Shown in pieces: positions 21,844-33,812 of a stretch of 64,000 bases of DNA. The DNA is from Ailurus styani (taxonomy: Eukaryota > Chordata > Mammalia > Carnivora > Ailuridae), in NCBI GenBank assembly GCA_002007465.1, contig LNAC01000351.1, positions 499,239 to 563,238 on the forward strand. Reading direction: 5' to 3'. Each line of letters starts with the position of its first letter. Within the stretch, counting starts at the first letter, position 1. The position numbers and the translations under genes are program-made. The notes beneath the pieces were generated by a model. That model was not told where the DNA came from and searched no databases. It saw only the letters and a program-made list of their open reading frames with translations.

Positions 21844-22285
21844 AAAACCATAAATTATAGCATAAAACCCCTCTAGAGATTAAAACCTCCTGGCTCTCAA
21901 CTGCATGTAAAATGAAATCTGAACTCCTAACATTGGTCTACAAAGATAACACACATTATCTTTTCTTGCTTAGCTCTTCAATTCCCGACTTGCCTACCCC
22001 TTCCTGTATCTTATAAATAGAAGTTTACCAGAAGTAAGAATTTTACCCTTAAACACANCAACAAAAAAAAAACCATAAATTATAGCATAAAACCCCTCTA
22101 GAGATTAAAACCTCCTGGCTCTCAACTGCATGTAAAATGAAATCTGAACTCCTAACATTGGTCTACAAAGATAACACACATTATCTTTTCTTGCTTAGCT
22201 CTTCAATTCCCGACTTGCCTACCCCTTCCTGTATCTTATAAATAGAAGTTTACCAGAAGTAAGAATTTTACCCTTAAACACACCA
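21844..22285. repeat. Perfect 217-bp tandem duplication bracketing an N
   Basis: Bases 21844-22060 and 22069-22285 are identical at a 225-bp offset, except that position 22058 is the window's only N and aligns with C at 22283. The 8-bp joint is A-rich ('acaaaaaa'). Perfect identity inside an old, diverged L2 together with an undetermined base at the joint points to an assembly overlap that was not merged. A very recent real duplication is the alternative. Confidence 0.95.
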
Positions 22286-22854
22286 CACTCATTGGTGATA
22301 AAAGGCCTTTGAACTTTTACAGATCTTTTTGTCTGGAGAGTTTTTCACAGCTCCATGGCCTGTTCTTTATCATTCATGTCTCATTCAGCTGTTGTCTCCA
22401 AGATATTCTGATCTGAAGTGACCTCTTCTCTTACCCACCACCCTGTGAACTGTATTCAACTTAATTATTGCCATCTAAAATCACCTTATTTATTTATTTA
22501 ATTAGTTAGTTAGATAGTTTTGTTTTCACCTACTGTGAAGAAAGATCTATGAGAAGAGTGTCTTGATCTTGCTGTATTATCAGCACTTGGAATAGTACCT
22601 AGAATTTAGAAGAGGTTCAAAAAGGCTTTAATTGAATAATTACAAGTGGAAATTGTCTCTAACTTCTGTAGGAAAATTAGAACTAATAATAAAAGATTGA
22701 GCAAGCCTACTGAAGTATTTTTTCCACATCCGAAATAAGACAAAAGTGCACCATACTTGATTTTGTATTCTGAGTCTCATCTCTAATCAAGTCCACTGAA
22801 CCTCCATGTTTCATTTCCTAACTCATTAGGAAGAATGGCATTGATGCTCAGATT

Positions 22855-23480
22855 GTGTCTAAAAATCAATCAACAGATATTCATTGATTGTTTCTTATAG
22901 GCATTGAGGAGAATTAGATGATGTGAGAAATTTAAAAAGTACAATATAGTATGATTGTATTACATGTTAGAAGGGCCTGGATTCTAACACTGTGATGCAT
23001 GAGATACATTAAAAAGGCTAAGGGAATTCATAGAACAGTTTGGAGTTGGGACAACCAGGGATGACTTCAGCAAGAGCTAATCTTCAGATGAGGTTTTATG
23101 AAATAGGCTGGACAGGGATTGGAGAACAAGACTTGCAATTGCAGATAACCCTCTCCAAAATAATTTTATGAGACAGTATGTGAACCATTTTTCTTATTGT
23201 AAAATTTACATATAAAATCTGTGGAAGATAAATCAGAAAGTTATGTTTAGTTAGATTGTGGATATCCTTGAATGCTAAGTGCATTTAAAAATTAAAATGT
23301 AGGCAATGAAAATTCATAATGTCTTTTTGACAAGGGAGTAATATTGGGGAAGTAGTATGTTAGGATTTAATCTATATAAATTTATAGAGTTAGAGTGGAC
23401 TAGCAGGAACTTGGAGCTGGGAATAAAAGTTGCAGTATTATAATCACCTAGATATAAGGTGATAGGTGCTTCAGCTAGAA
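22855..23480 (-). repeat. L2 LINE relic, antisense
   Basis: 'aaaatcaatcaacagatatt', 'agggatgacttcagcaagag' and 'ggacttggag'-type motifs ('gcaggaacttggagctggga') follow antisense L2 order, with low identity. It lies 200 bp right of a sense L2 3' end. Confidence 0.45.
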
Positions 23481-23671
23481 TGTCTACAGTGGAATGTTGA
23501 ACTGGAGAGATAAAAATAGCAAGCCTTTAGTATGTGACCAGATATAGTTGCTTTGAGGAAAAGAAGAATCAAATTCTTGGATATTGTTTCAACTCTGTGA
23601 TACAGAGGTGCAGAGAGGGAAGAATAATAAATAAAGACCCCTGTGAAAAGCTGACTGCTGCTTGCATAGGT

Positions 23672-23786
23672 ATTTTTCTTTCTTTTCTTTTCTTTCTTTT
23701 CTTTCTTTTCTTTTCTTTTCTTTTCTTTTCTTTTCTTTTCTTTTCTTTTCTTTTCTTTTCTTTTCTTTTCTTTCTTTTCTTTTTTC
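23672..23786. repeat. (CTTTT)n pyrimidine tract
   Basis: About 115 bp of TTTTC/TTTC units on the + strand, near-perfect mirror-symmetric homopyrimidine. Long Lys/Glu or Phe/Leu frames across it are artefacts of the repeat. It is a likely hypervariable marker. Confidence 0.95.
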
Positions 23787-24071
23787 CCCAGTTTCTTAAA
23801 GTGTAGTTCAATTGCATTGCTGATTATAGGCACTTAGGTGAAGAATAAATACACTTGACTGTCTTCTTTATTTAGGTTTATTTAAAAAATTAATTTAGCT
23901 TTATTACCAGAAAATATGTAGAATCGAAGATACTATATATCTTCTTGTATGATTGGTTTAAGTTAAAATTCAGATTTAAGCTCTAGACTGATAGATTTTG
24001 GGAAGTATATTTTTTGAGGATGAAACAAGATGATTTTTATTATGTAACCTGTTACTTTGTACCTGATGAGG

Positions 24072-24143
24072 GGTGTGTGTGTGTGTGTGTGCGTGCGCGC
24101 ACGTGTGTGTAATGTGTGTGTGTCTGTGTGTGCATGTGTGTGG
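24072..24143. repeat. (TG)n tract with GCGCGC core
   Basis: TG repeats around 'gtgcgtgcgcgcacgtgtg', strictly alternating purine-pyrimidine over most of its length. Candidate Z-DNA segment and microsatellite. Confidence 0.9.
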
Positions 24144-24359
24144 CTGGTGGCAGGGGGCAGGGAAAATTAATATGGAAACTGAAATAATGTCTTTCTAAGG
24201 CAAATACAAAGCTACCAAGTAGTATCATCAAACTCTTATATTAAATTTTTAAAGTAACAATTTTAATCTTTCGATGACTAAATTTTTTCATGACTACATT
24301 TTTGTCTGACATGGTGATATGTCAGATATGATAATATAATAATATGTTTGAGATGATAA

Positions 24360-24480
24360 TAGCAGTAATCCATCCAATAAATATGTATTCAGTGCCTACT
24401 ACTATCTGCTAACCTGAGCTAGGTGCTGAACATGTGACATTGAACAAATCAAACATAATTCTGACCCCTTGGAGCTTATA
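24360..24480 (-). repeat. L2 LINE, 3' end
   Basis: 'ccatccaataaatatgtatt', 'cagtgcctactactatctgc', 'gctaggtgctgaacatgtg', 'ccccttggagcttatattc' match the antisense L2 terminus closely in order. Confidence 0.65.
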
Positions 24481-24519
24481 TTCATTATTACTGTGGACCT
24501 GGTGTTGTTTGAGTATCTA

Positions 24520-25060
24520 ACATTCTGTATCAGTCAAGGTTTAATGCCAAAAGCAATAGAAACTGGTTGTTTTAAGTTTGAGCAGAATTCATTAACAGTG
24601 GAGCTTGAAAACAGGATTCGAGGGGACATAGCCAATAACACTGTCCAAATTTATGCCAAAGGAAATGATCCAGGGAAGTTACACTGCTGGGCACCAAAAA
24701 CCGCAGTTGGCAACACTGACCCCAGCAACGCAGCATACTGGACCATAGGACTGCTGCTTCTGGGAATTAGATGTAGCTGCTGCCAGTGGCCACCTCTTTC
24801 CACAGTGGATTCTGTGTAGTACCTGCTGCTTTATATCAGTGCTTTTGACTCAAGGTCTGTGGAGGATACAGAGTCCAGCAGAGTCCAGGTCGCGTGATTG
24901 TACTCTAGTGATAAGGGAGGCTGGAAATGAGCCTGGCACTTCGAGTTTCTCCAGAGGCACAAATGCTGTGCCTCATGATGTGGGGTATTCCCTAATTAAG
25001 GGCAGCAAGTGCAAAATTCTGAAAAGGCAAACAAACAAGAAACAAAAATGGCAAATATCC
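24520..25060. repeat. Probable old interspersed repeat, family unassigned
   Basis: A GC-moderate block beginning 'tgtatcagtcaaggttta' and containing 'gcagaattcattaacagtgg' and 'gactgctgcttctgggaatt'. The opening motif and layout resemble an old LTR-type or other mammalian repeat. The 116- and 96-codon + frames (24469-24819, 24839-25129) have no recognisable domain. Confidence 0.35.
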
Positions 25061-25689
25061 ACTTCCTGTATATTATCTAATTTAAGACCTACTATAACCC
25101 TGGTATTATTAAAATTATTTAAAACATGAGATAACTGGTGTGCAGAAATTCTAATTAATACATCAAAGAACCCACATTTTAACCAAGTCCTGTCAGATTC
25201 TAAAACATGTTGCCAAAGACCCTGTGCTACAAAACTTTCCTTAATCTACACACTTTTGGGATATCTTACTGCACAATAAAATATTTTATTAATTTATATT
25301 CATGTTGGCTGAAGTAGTTGGATTCCATAAGATTTTAGATCCCTTATTAACCTAAAATTTATAACCAATGACAGAAATGGGATATATAAATTTAAAAAAT
25401 AATTTATGGTTTGAAACACTTCCTTATATTAGGACTCATCACGTATGTCACACAGAAGGGATTGTCAAAATACTTTTAGTTTATCTATGTTAAAGATCAT
25501 CAAATTTCAATTATTCCAATGTCATTTGCACATATATTAAAATGACTTGAACCTACCACTTTCTGTGAATATTGTATGAGGATCATTGCCTGTTGATATG
25601 GTCAAATCTGAAAACATGTACTAAAAATAAAAAATACATTCTTAACTTTGTTAGGTACACTCTGAAATAATATATTCTTTTGATTCTTG
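25061..25689. other. unassigned non-coding sequence
   Basis: AT-rich, no repeat or exon recognised. Confidence 0.5.
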
Positions 25690-26250
25690 GTAAAGAGCAT
25701 CCACATAAAAAGGTAAGATATTACAGAAGAGATCACCATACTACTGGATATTTTTACTGCTAGAACTACTCCAAGAGACTCTTGCTCATGTTCACATAAG
25801 TATTTATAGTAATATTGTTCATAGTAGCCCAAACTGGAAATGGTACAAATATCCGTTTAGAATTGAAAATAGGTTTTTTCTTTATACCACAGGATACTAT
25901 ACAGAAGTGCAAATAGATTTATTATAGCCTCACACATCAAAATGAAGGACTCTCAAAGCATAATACTAAGTGAAAGCAGTAAGCTGCAAAAATATATATA
26001 TACAGTATGATTCAATTTATATAAAGTTTAAAAGCAGGAAAAAAAACCTAGTTATAAAATAAACAATAAAATAATATAATATTATAATATATTTTATTTT
26101 GTAATATAGCCTTAATGGTTGGATTAGAAGTGCAACAAGGGAGAGATTTATACAAGAGTCAGTGCAGTGCTGTCTTAGGAAGTAGAGAGAAGATATGATC
26201 AGAAATTGGTACAAAGGGGAGGTCTCTAAAGGTACTGGCAATGTTCAATT
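25690..26250 (+). repeat. L1M 3' end (ORF2 C-terminus and 3' UTR), sense
   Basis: 'aatattgttcatagtagccc', 'aaactggaaatggtacaaat', 'ggatactatacagaagtgca', 'ataatactaagtgaaagcag' and 'cagtatgattcaatttatat' follow the ordered 3' segment of old mammalian L1s ('...gttcatagcagcactattc... aatactaagtgaaag... actgtatgattcca'). No intact frame remains. Confidence 0.7.
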
Positions 26251-26274
26251 TTTTAATCTTGGTAGATTTTTTTG

Positions 26275-26499
26275 ATTTACTATTACTTTTTTTTTAAGAT
26301 TTTATTTATTCATTTCACAGAGGGAGAGAGATTACAAGGAGGCAGAGAGGGAGGCAGAGAGAGAGGGGGAAGCAGGCTCCCCGCTGAGCAGGGAGCCCGA
26401 TGCGGGCCTCGATCCCAGGACCCTGAGATCATGACCTGAGCCGAAAGCAGAGGCTTTAACCCACTGAGCCACCCAGGCGCCCCATTTACTATTACTTTT
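26275..26499 (-). mobile_element. CAN SINE (young), perfect 16-bp target-site duplication
   Basis: The SINE is 26291-26483, antisense, between identical 'atttactattactttt' copies at 26275-26290 and 26484-26499. The 'ggctttaacccactgagcc' head and CpG-retaining body ('gatgcgggcctcgatccc') indicate a recent insertion. Confidence 0.95.
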
Positions 26500-27094
26500 A
26501 TACAATATATACAAGTTTTACACACTATTAATCACATAATATAATCACATTTAAGAAAAAAAGACAGAAATATGTAACATATATATGTTACTTAATGCCA
26601 GAATCTACAGTTTTAACCACCCTTGATTTTAGGTGACTGCTTTTGTTGGAGTCTGTTGGAGGCCATGAATGCAAACAGAGCTAATTCTATGCTAGATCAT
26701 TGGAACGAAATTTGAATTCTGTACAACTCTTCCTTTTCTACATCCATTGTTTCTACCTTCTTTTTCTATACCTCAAGGAAATGCAATGTCCAAAGGATTA
26801 CCTCACTTCCTGTCTCCCAAGATATTCACTTGTTTTCAGTGTGCTGTATAGGAGCCAATAAGCTGTCAACAGCATTGCTTATTTCTGATCTTTCTTCATT
26901 TCCCATAGATCTTTTACCTGTGTCTTACTCTTTATTTTAGATTATAAGTAGGAATAGGTAGAAAACATATCTAATAGGTAGAACACATATCTGTACATTT
27001 ATTAGCAATGTATTATTATTAATTGAAATCATAATTATTACATTTGTAATTGGATATTCATAGGCTTTTTTTAACAATGAGAAAGAGCTTATTT
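26500..27094. other. unassigned non-coding sequence
   Basis: No repeat or gene recognised. Confidence 0.5.
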
Positions 27095-27323
27095 TAATGT
27101 TAGAATTATTTCTCTCTTTTTTTAAGATTTTATTTATGTATTTGACAGAGAGAGATTACAAGTAGGCAGAGAAGCAGGCAGAGAGAGGAGGAATCAGGCT
27201 CCCTGCTGAGCAGGTAGCCTGATGCTGGACTCCATCCTAGGACCCTGAGATCATGACCTGAGCCGGAGGCAGAGGCTTTAACACACTGAGCCACCCAGGC
27301 ACCCTAACGTTAGAATTATTTCT
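27095..27323 (-). mobile_element. CAN SINE (young), 19-bp target-site duplication
   Basis: The SINE is 27114-27304, antisense, flanked by 'taatgttagaattatttct' at 27095-27113 and a copy with one T-to-C change at 27305-27323. It carries the musteloid 'attacaagtaggcagag' block. Confidence 0.95.
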
Positions 27324-27657
27324 AGGAGCAAAGTATATTATAAATTTTTTAACAAATTAGGATGAAGTGATTTTAATTGTTCCCAAGAATGTTTTATTAG
27401 CATGCCCATAACTAATAATCCTGGCAAGATTCTTCATATTCATCATATGGTTCCACTTAGATGTGATTCATCTGTTATATTCAGAAAAGACTTAGAGTGC
27501 TAGTTTCAACTGATTTAATATTAACCCTGGGGATGATCATTTAATTAAAACAAACCAACAAAACAGCACAACCAACCAAAGGAATTTGGACACAAGTTAA
27601 TTAATTCTACTTTTACTTTATTATATTAACCAGGATCCCCAAAGCATGACGGTGCTG

Positions 27658-27689
27658 ACAAAACAAACAAACAAACAAACACAAAAAAC
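27658..27689. repeat. (AAAC)n short tandem repeat
   Basis: Five to six AAAC units followed by 'acaaaaaac'. Confidence 0.85.
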
Positions 27690-27939
27690 ATCGATTTCTA
27701 AATACACAATAAATTAATTGCAGTCCCTTTCCCCCCAAAACTCACCACCCTATTGAGCTGACATTGGATGTACTCACAGAGTTAGTGCTATCTATCCTTC
27801 TCTTCAACACAACTGCTTTTCCTCCTCCTAAATCAATAACCCAACAGTGAACACAGAGCAGCATGCAATTTCTGCACATACAAATATTTTCAGATTGATT
27901 TTTTTTCAGTGTTACTATCATTAGTAGAAAAGAAAGGAA

Positions 27940-28115
27940 ATTGGCATTCTTGTCTTAGCTCTGCCACTAATTAGCTGCATCATTTTGAACAGTTTGCTTT
28001 ATCACTCAGATTTTTTTACTCTTCCAACTGAATCAGAGGGTACACATTGCAGAGTATGAGCCATTTATGCTTGACAGCTATGGTTTATGTGGTTGGTTGT
28101 AGTGTTTTAAAATGC
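27940..28115 (+). repeat. MIR SINE
   Basis: 'gtcttagctctgccactaat', 'tagctgcatcattttgaac', 'agtttgctttatcactcag' parallel the MIR sense core ('ctctgccacttactagctgtgtgac ... caagttacttaacc'). Confidence 0.6.
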
Positions 28116-28639
28116 TTTGAATTAGTTGTCAACATTTAAAAATTTAAGTTCTTCACTTAAATATCAGGATATCCACCATTTGGCAACTCTCTGTGAATGG
28201 TTTCAAATTGATATGGATATTCCTCCCCAAGCCTGAAGTCACACACCCCTCCTCCCCTCCAGCCATTCACTGTATGTGGTCAACCTTATCTTCTGAGAAC
28301 CTTTCTAATCTAATTGTCCCCCTCATTCCTAAAACATTGTCACTTACCTGCATTATAGCAATAGATCCCGTCCCCAAAATTTTTTTTGCCTATAGTCTCT
28401 CCTTGTTCTAATCATATTTGATTATATTCTTCAACACAACAATTTAAAAAAGTGCTCTTTATTGGATTTAGGACAAATCTTAGATCGTGGCACAGACAGA
28501 GGGACAGGCAGACAGAGGGATAGGGACACCAATTGTGGGTATTGCCTGATTCCAGAGCTGCTTCTGCCACCTCATTATCCCCCATTCAACCTCCTCCTGG
28601 GGTCAGAAAACTAGAGTTCCTGATCTTGAGAGGATCTCT
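28116..28639. other. unassigned non-coding sequence
   Basis: It includes a pyrimidine-rich part at 28220-28420 that may be a diverged L2 fragment, but not clearly enough to call. Confidence 0.4.
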
Positions 28640-28860
28640 TCCTTTGGGGGTCTTTGTGTATGCTGCTTATTCCCTCTAGCTGTACCACCCTTACTTTTGT
28701 CTTTCCCCAGTTAATTCTTAAAGAAATTGCAGTGTTCCTGTCTTTAACTTGAAGCCTCTGCTGCAAAGTTAGGTCTTCCTCCTCTCTGGTATTTGAGTAC
28801 TGTGTGCATTCTTCAGCCACATGAATCATTCTTTGCTAGACTAGTTTATTAGGCTAATTA
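28640..28860 (+). repeat. Possible L2 fragment, diverged
   Basis: 'cctctgctgcaaagttaggt' then 'cttcctcctctctgg' resembles the L2 block 'cagctcaaatgtcacctcct ... ggaagccttccctg', and the surrounding order is compatible. Weak. Confidence 0.3.
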
Positions 28861-31114
28861 CTTCAACATCTTCTTTCCATTCATAAAATGCTCAGTTGCG
28901 AAGATTACATCTTCTTAGTCTTTAGTAGAGTTAGACACAACTGTCTCCTAAAACATTCCCCACCCTGCCCACAAAGGGATCAGTAAGCCAATTCCACTGA
29001 AATCACCGGGAATTTGTCTCTATACTGAAACTACTTCGCAAAAATCTCTGGAAGCAGAGCTCTGAATTCTTCATATTTTAAACAAATATATTATGTAAAT
29101 TTTATACCCATTGAAATTAAAGAAACACTATCATAAATGATTATTTGTTGAATGAATGTGTCTATTCCAGCCTCGTTAGATGTACTCTTCAAGTTATTTG
29201 TGTGTTCAACTTAGTCTAATCATAGTTTTTCCATTTGCTTGGTCCCACGTGTATTTTCTTGATAATAACATTTTATCAACCTAATATTAGACTTATAAAT
29301 CAATAGGTCCAGAGCTCAATAAAGTATGTTGAAGAAGCTCCACCTGGAGAAAAGGCTAGCTATAATTGCAAAGGTAATGTTGACAGCTTCTTAAAGAATA
29401 GATTACATGCAAAGCACTGAGAAATGAAATCTAACCAGTTAAAGATCTTCCTTGACTAAGGCTTCTTGAATTGATTTTAAGTTATTAAGTGCCAAGAAAG
29501 TATTACGTGTGTGATTAGTTTTGTGCAGGACCTCATTTAAATAGTTTTGAATTAACTATGATCACTTCAGTTACGTGAGCATGGGAACTGTGGCAATCTC
29601 TTCTCAGTGCTATTATATCAAAATCAAATTGATTTCCTCAGAATACTTTGGAAAATTAGGAAGTGAAATGAAACTATTTGTGAGTATCAATTGGAAAATG
29701 AGTTACACATTTCAGATTCCTCCTGCTTATTCTTCCCTGTACTTCTATCCCCCCAAAGTATTTAAATTTTATAAAGCTATGGTACAATTTTATGACTAAA
29801 ACCCAAGATAATTCATAGTGGTGACAAATGCAAAGTTTGGCATTATAAAGATTAAAACTCTTCCTAATTATTAAGGATGTGATTTTAATCCTGTTACAGG
29901 AGGCTCAGGCTAGTTAGACATTAATGATATCCTGTTCTCATGCCTCCTTCCAGTTGGATTCCTGAGTAGACACATACACACTCAACATAGAATAGGGTGG
30001 AAGGAAGTCAGAGAAACCCTTGACAAGTGTTGGCTAAGATACCAAGCTCTAGAAAGAGACTGTGTTGGAGCAGGCCATTTAGACTTAGGCTTATGTAGAT
30101 ATCCTTGGTCCTCTGTTTCAAATTTTAGAACACCTGGGGTCATTTGCATCTGTAGAGACTCAGAGATGGCCCAAATTATTCTTTTAGCAAAATGGAACCG
30201 GGAAGAGAGGGAAGTGACCATTTTCAAGGGGTGTGGGTTGGTTTTGTGAAGGAGGCTGATTGGAGCTATCATCTATATCTTCCCAGCCATGTAAATTCAA
30301 GGAGATGGATAGAAAGAAAGGTTAGAGAGTGCCATGTTGCAAGGTGGGAATGGGAGCAGGCAGAATGAGTGGAAACAGAAGGAGATAATGGCTTCTTGTA
30401 TTTAAGACACTCAGTAGTAATGATAGCTCAAGCATTGTCTAATATTTTAAACTATCTGACTAACATCTTCTCCTCTCTAAATGAAGAATATAGATAGGAG
30501 ATTGGTGGAAATAGCCATGGAATAGGAAAAGGCATTCATAAGTTCTCCTAACCCTACATATCCTGCTTCTTCTTCCTCCTCCAATTTTAATTTTCTCTTT
30601 ACTCTTTGGATTCAGTGTTTAAGGCTATAGGCAAGAGAAATGAGACTCTCCCCTTCAAAGGAGGAGAAGAAAGCTATGGGGGAAGTCTGGCTTTCTTCTA
30701 TATGAGGTTATTATTCAAATACTTAAGTTTCTTTACAATCTTCTGAAATCTCTGAGAAAGACAGACCCATGCCCTCAAATCCCCTGGGTCAGAAATTCAC
30801 CCTGATTGTATATCTCATCTCAAATCATGCACAGTTACAGCTATCCAGTCTGACTCTCTAGAGATCATACTGTGAGCCCAAATGAGAACATGACCCAGAT
30901 TACAGTGAAGCAGGCATTACAGTTGAGCACTGTGGAGTTCTACAAAATTCAATAAACTCCAAAGAGGTATTAAAATCTTGACAAGAATTGTCCTTTTCCT
31001 CTCTTATACAATGTTCCCCAAAATCAAAGTTCCCAATTACGATGGCAAGAAACATGGCATTATTCCACATTTACATAACTCAGAATGGCATCATAACAAA
31101 TGGTAAGAAGTATA
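28861..31114. other. unassigned non-coding sequence (about 2.3 kb)
   Basis: No repeat named. The frames at 29575-29799 (+) and 29982-30272 (-) have no domain. 30300-30700 is purine/pyrimidine-skewed. A 'ttgttgaatgaatg' motif at about 29144 may mark an L2 3' terminus. Confidence 0.45.
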
Positions 31115-31255
31115 GTTTATATAGCAAGTCACTTAAACACTCTGTGCTTCTGTTCTTGCACCTGTAAAACAGGAATAATACTATAGGGAGGATATAATGA
31201 CCTAATACATGTGAGGTTCTTAGAACAATGCTGAGCATATTTTAAGTGATTGCTA
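31115..31255 (+). repeat. MIR SINE
   Basis: 'agcaagtcacttaaacactc', 'ttgcacctgtaaaacaggaa', 'taatacatgtgaggttctta' and 'gaacaatgctgagcat' follow the MIR core and 3' order. Confidence 0.7.
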
Positions 31256-31475
31256 GTATAATTCTCTAAACAATCAGACTAACAAATACCGTACTTTTTC
31301 TGCCCTTTGTGAGAGAAATGGAGGAAGAAAGAGGAAGTGGGCCCAGGATTGGAAGAGAGTGGACGTTCTCCCTCCACAACTATCATATCATTGATTTTGA
31401 ACCCCATTATTTTCTATTGTTAATGCAAGGAAGTACAGTTAGTAGTAACACATCCAATTGATCACATTACATAGA

Positions 31476-31515
31476 TGTGTATATATATATATGTGTGTGT
31501 TTGTGTATGTGTGTC
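31476..31515. repeat. (TA)n/(TG)n compound microsatellite
   Basis: A short TA run passing into imperfect TG repeats. Confidence 0.75.
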
Positions 31516-33812
31516 TATACGAAAATATTTTATTCTCATTTGTTTTGAGGAGAAAAAGGACCTAAAAGGATAAGGAGGAGAATGAGAATAAGAATCATAT
31601 ATACAGACAACTTCTCCAGTCCTTTTCCCATTAGAGAACATTAGGGAATGAAAACTTGAAAATTCAAGCTGCAGAGATGAACAAAGTTACTTGAAAAAAA
31701 ATATTTGATTTTCTTGATAACAAAATTAGAGTGGCACAGATGCAAAATTATAAACTATTTCCTCCTAGAGATATAGTTATTTTTGTTGTAGGCCAGTGAA
31801 TAATTTAAAAAGGCTAGGGAAGGTACTATGTGGATTATGAGTAATAATTTCATCATTGAAATAAGGGGCTGACCTATACCAGAAACGAGGTATGCTCAGC
31901 CCTTGCCAGCCAGCTGGGGGTGTCTGCAGTTGAGCCACAGTGCAGGACTGGAGGTCAGAACAGGCAGAGCCATCCACATCACAACAGCGGATTCTCATGC
32001 AAACCTTACTGACAGTGACAGAGGAGCTAATGCCACCTTCTGTGTAATGTGACACATGTCCTACTTTTTAGTCTCTTGAGAGTGGATAAGAAATTAATTA
32101 TAGAATGATTAAGGAAAGGGAACTTTTTCATAATTTGTTTTCTCTCTTTTGTACCTTTCTCTTGTTTCCCTGATGGTTCACTCATCTAATCTGCTCTTTA
32201 AATAAATAATGCCTCCTCTGCTTCTTACGTAAAAAGGAAAGTGTTTAAGAAATAAATCGTTCTAATACAATGCTGAAATTCCCACATTCAACATTAGTTG
32301 CCAAAGCTTTCTTATGGAAATAGCTAAGTCCAACAACAATAGGGCTATTGCCAACATTATTAAACTATGGTTGGGTCTGTTATAATATGACATATGGGTA
32401 CCTGAAAACCATAACGATATGCAAAATTGTGCAATGAAATCCACAGGGCTTATGGAAAGATGGAGTTAGGGAAACAATACTCAAAACTCTGGCAGTGACA
32501 TACTTTTAAAAATAATCATAGGGACCTAATAAAAAATGTAGCACAGTTGTATACAATGGTTAAGAAATGTACAAATACCACAATAAATATGGCAGATAAA
32601 CTTGCAAAATCCTAAAGTTGGCTAATGGGACTTTTGAGTGATTGGAGCATATGGTATTATACAGTGATAGAAGGAGGATGATTGAAATTGGACATCAGAT
32701 GTAGATGGGCATGGTTAATAGTGCAGCGAATTGATGTAACTGGGTGGACATTTGACATGTGTTTCCTACCTGGCTCTGTTCAGTTAGGTGCAGTTTTCTG
32801 TGTTCTAGTATTCTTGCAGACATAACTGAACAACAAATTTTTATTTATATCTAGATACAAATACAAATATATCTATGTCCTTATATATTTGCTTACATCA
32901 TATATATAAAACATAAGTGTGTACACATATGTGTATCAATTGCCTTGAAACAAATTTACATTTTCAAAGCAAGTGTTATGGTAAAACTGCATTTGGAAAA
33001 AAGTGTTACAGTATAGTAGAAGTATTTGGAGTTATTACACTATTGGAGAATCTGATTAAAGATGTGAATCTTCTCCCATAAATATCCACAAATGTATACA
33101 TACCTTAATGCACACTGTATATAAAGACTCCCATTCCTTAGGATTTCTACCTCTGGTGCCATGTTTGACAACTTCCTTTGCATCACAAGATTTTGTACCC
33201 TTTAGCTTTGTTTTATTCTAGTTTTATTCATACCTCGAAAACTGTAAACTCTCAAATGACAAGTGCTTCCTTCAGCAAAGAAATTTCAAGCTTATTCCCA
33301 ACTATGGTTTTATAAATTTGGGTACCTTTGTGAATCCCCCAAGCCTGAGATATTATTTCCATTGCTTTTCTATACCAGTAGAAGGGTGTGGCACTTTTTG
33401 CCAAATTTGGGTAACAGAGATTGCCAGAACACATTTTACATAGAAAAACTGCATTTTGGGGGGAAACTTCATGTAACAAGGGCATCATGATTTTACAGTA
33501 TCCATATGTAAAGTGCTGTCTTGTTGTGGCTAAAGTCCAAACTCTGATTCTTGTTTACATTAATAAAATGAAAGAGGAAAAACAGTGTAGCTGATGTTAA
33601 ATCTTAATGAAGCAAAAAAGGTGTGAGTTTCCATTGGAACTAGACCAAATTAGGCCCCCACAAAGGACTAATTATTACAGTTTGCTGATGATACTAGGTT
33701 ATTAGTAAGAATAACCAAACTGTCTTATTATTTTAATTTTCAAGGTAAGATGTATGTTTTATTGTTGAAGATGATCAGCAAATACTGCCATCACTGCAAA
33801 CCAGTTGTAGAG
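31516..33812. other. unassigned sequence with a GC-moderate block at 31850-32055
   Basis: Mostly AT-rich unique sequence. At 31850-32055 GC rises and a 92-codon antisense frame (31777-32055) contains a Cys-rich stretch (CMRIRCCDVDGSACSDLQSC). I do not recognise the protein and see no splice or poly(A) context that settles it, so it is not called a gene. Confidence 0.45.

Larger units (their letters stand above)
21230..22650 (+). repeat. L2 LINE, sense, interrupted by a SINE and a duplication
   Basis: Sense L2 landmarks run in order: 'atccatcagccattcctata', 'gaaatctgaactcctaacat', 'ttggtctacaaagataacac', 'aggcctttgaacttttacag', 'gaagtgacctcttctctta', then 'atctatgagaagagtgtctt' and 'cagcacttggaatagtacc'. 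Net of the SINE (21616-21783) and one copy of the 217-bp duplication, about 1 kb of L2 3' region is present. Confidence 0.65.

Noticed and set aside
23471..23833. 120-codon antisense frame with a Lys/Glu run and its sense Phe/Leu counterpart
   Set aside because: Produced by the CTTTT repeat.
24469..25129. Two adjacent + frames of 116 and 96 codons as a possible two-exon gene
   Set aside because: The block has the layout of an old interspersed repeat, the first frame starts in an L2 3' end, and no protein family is recognisable.
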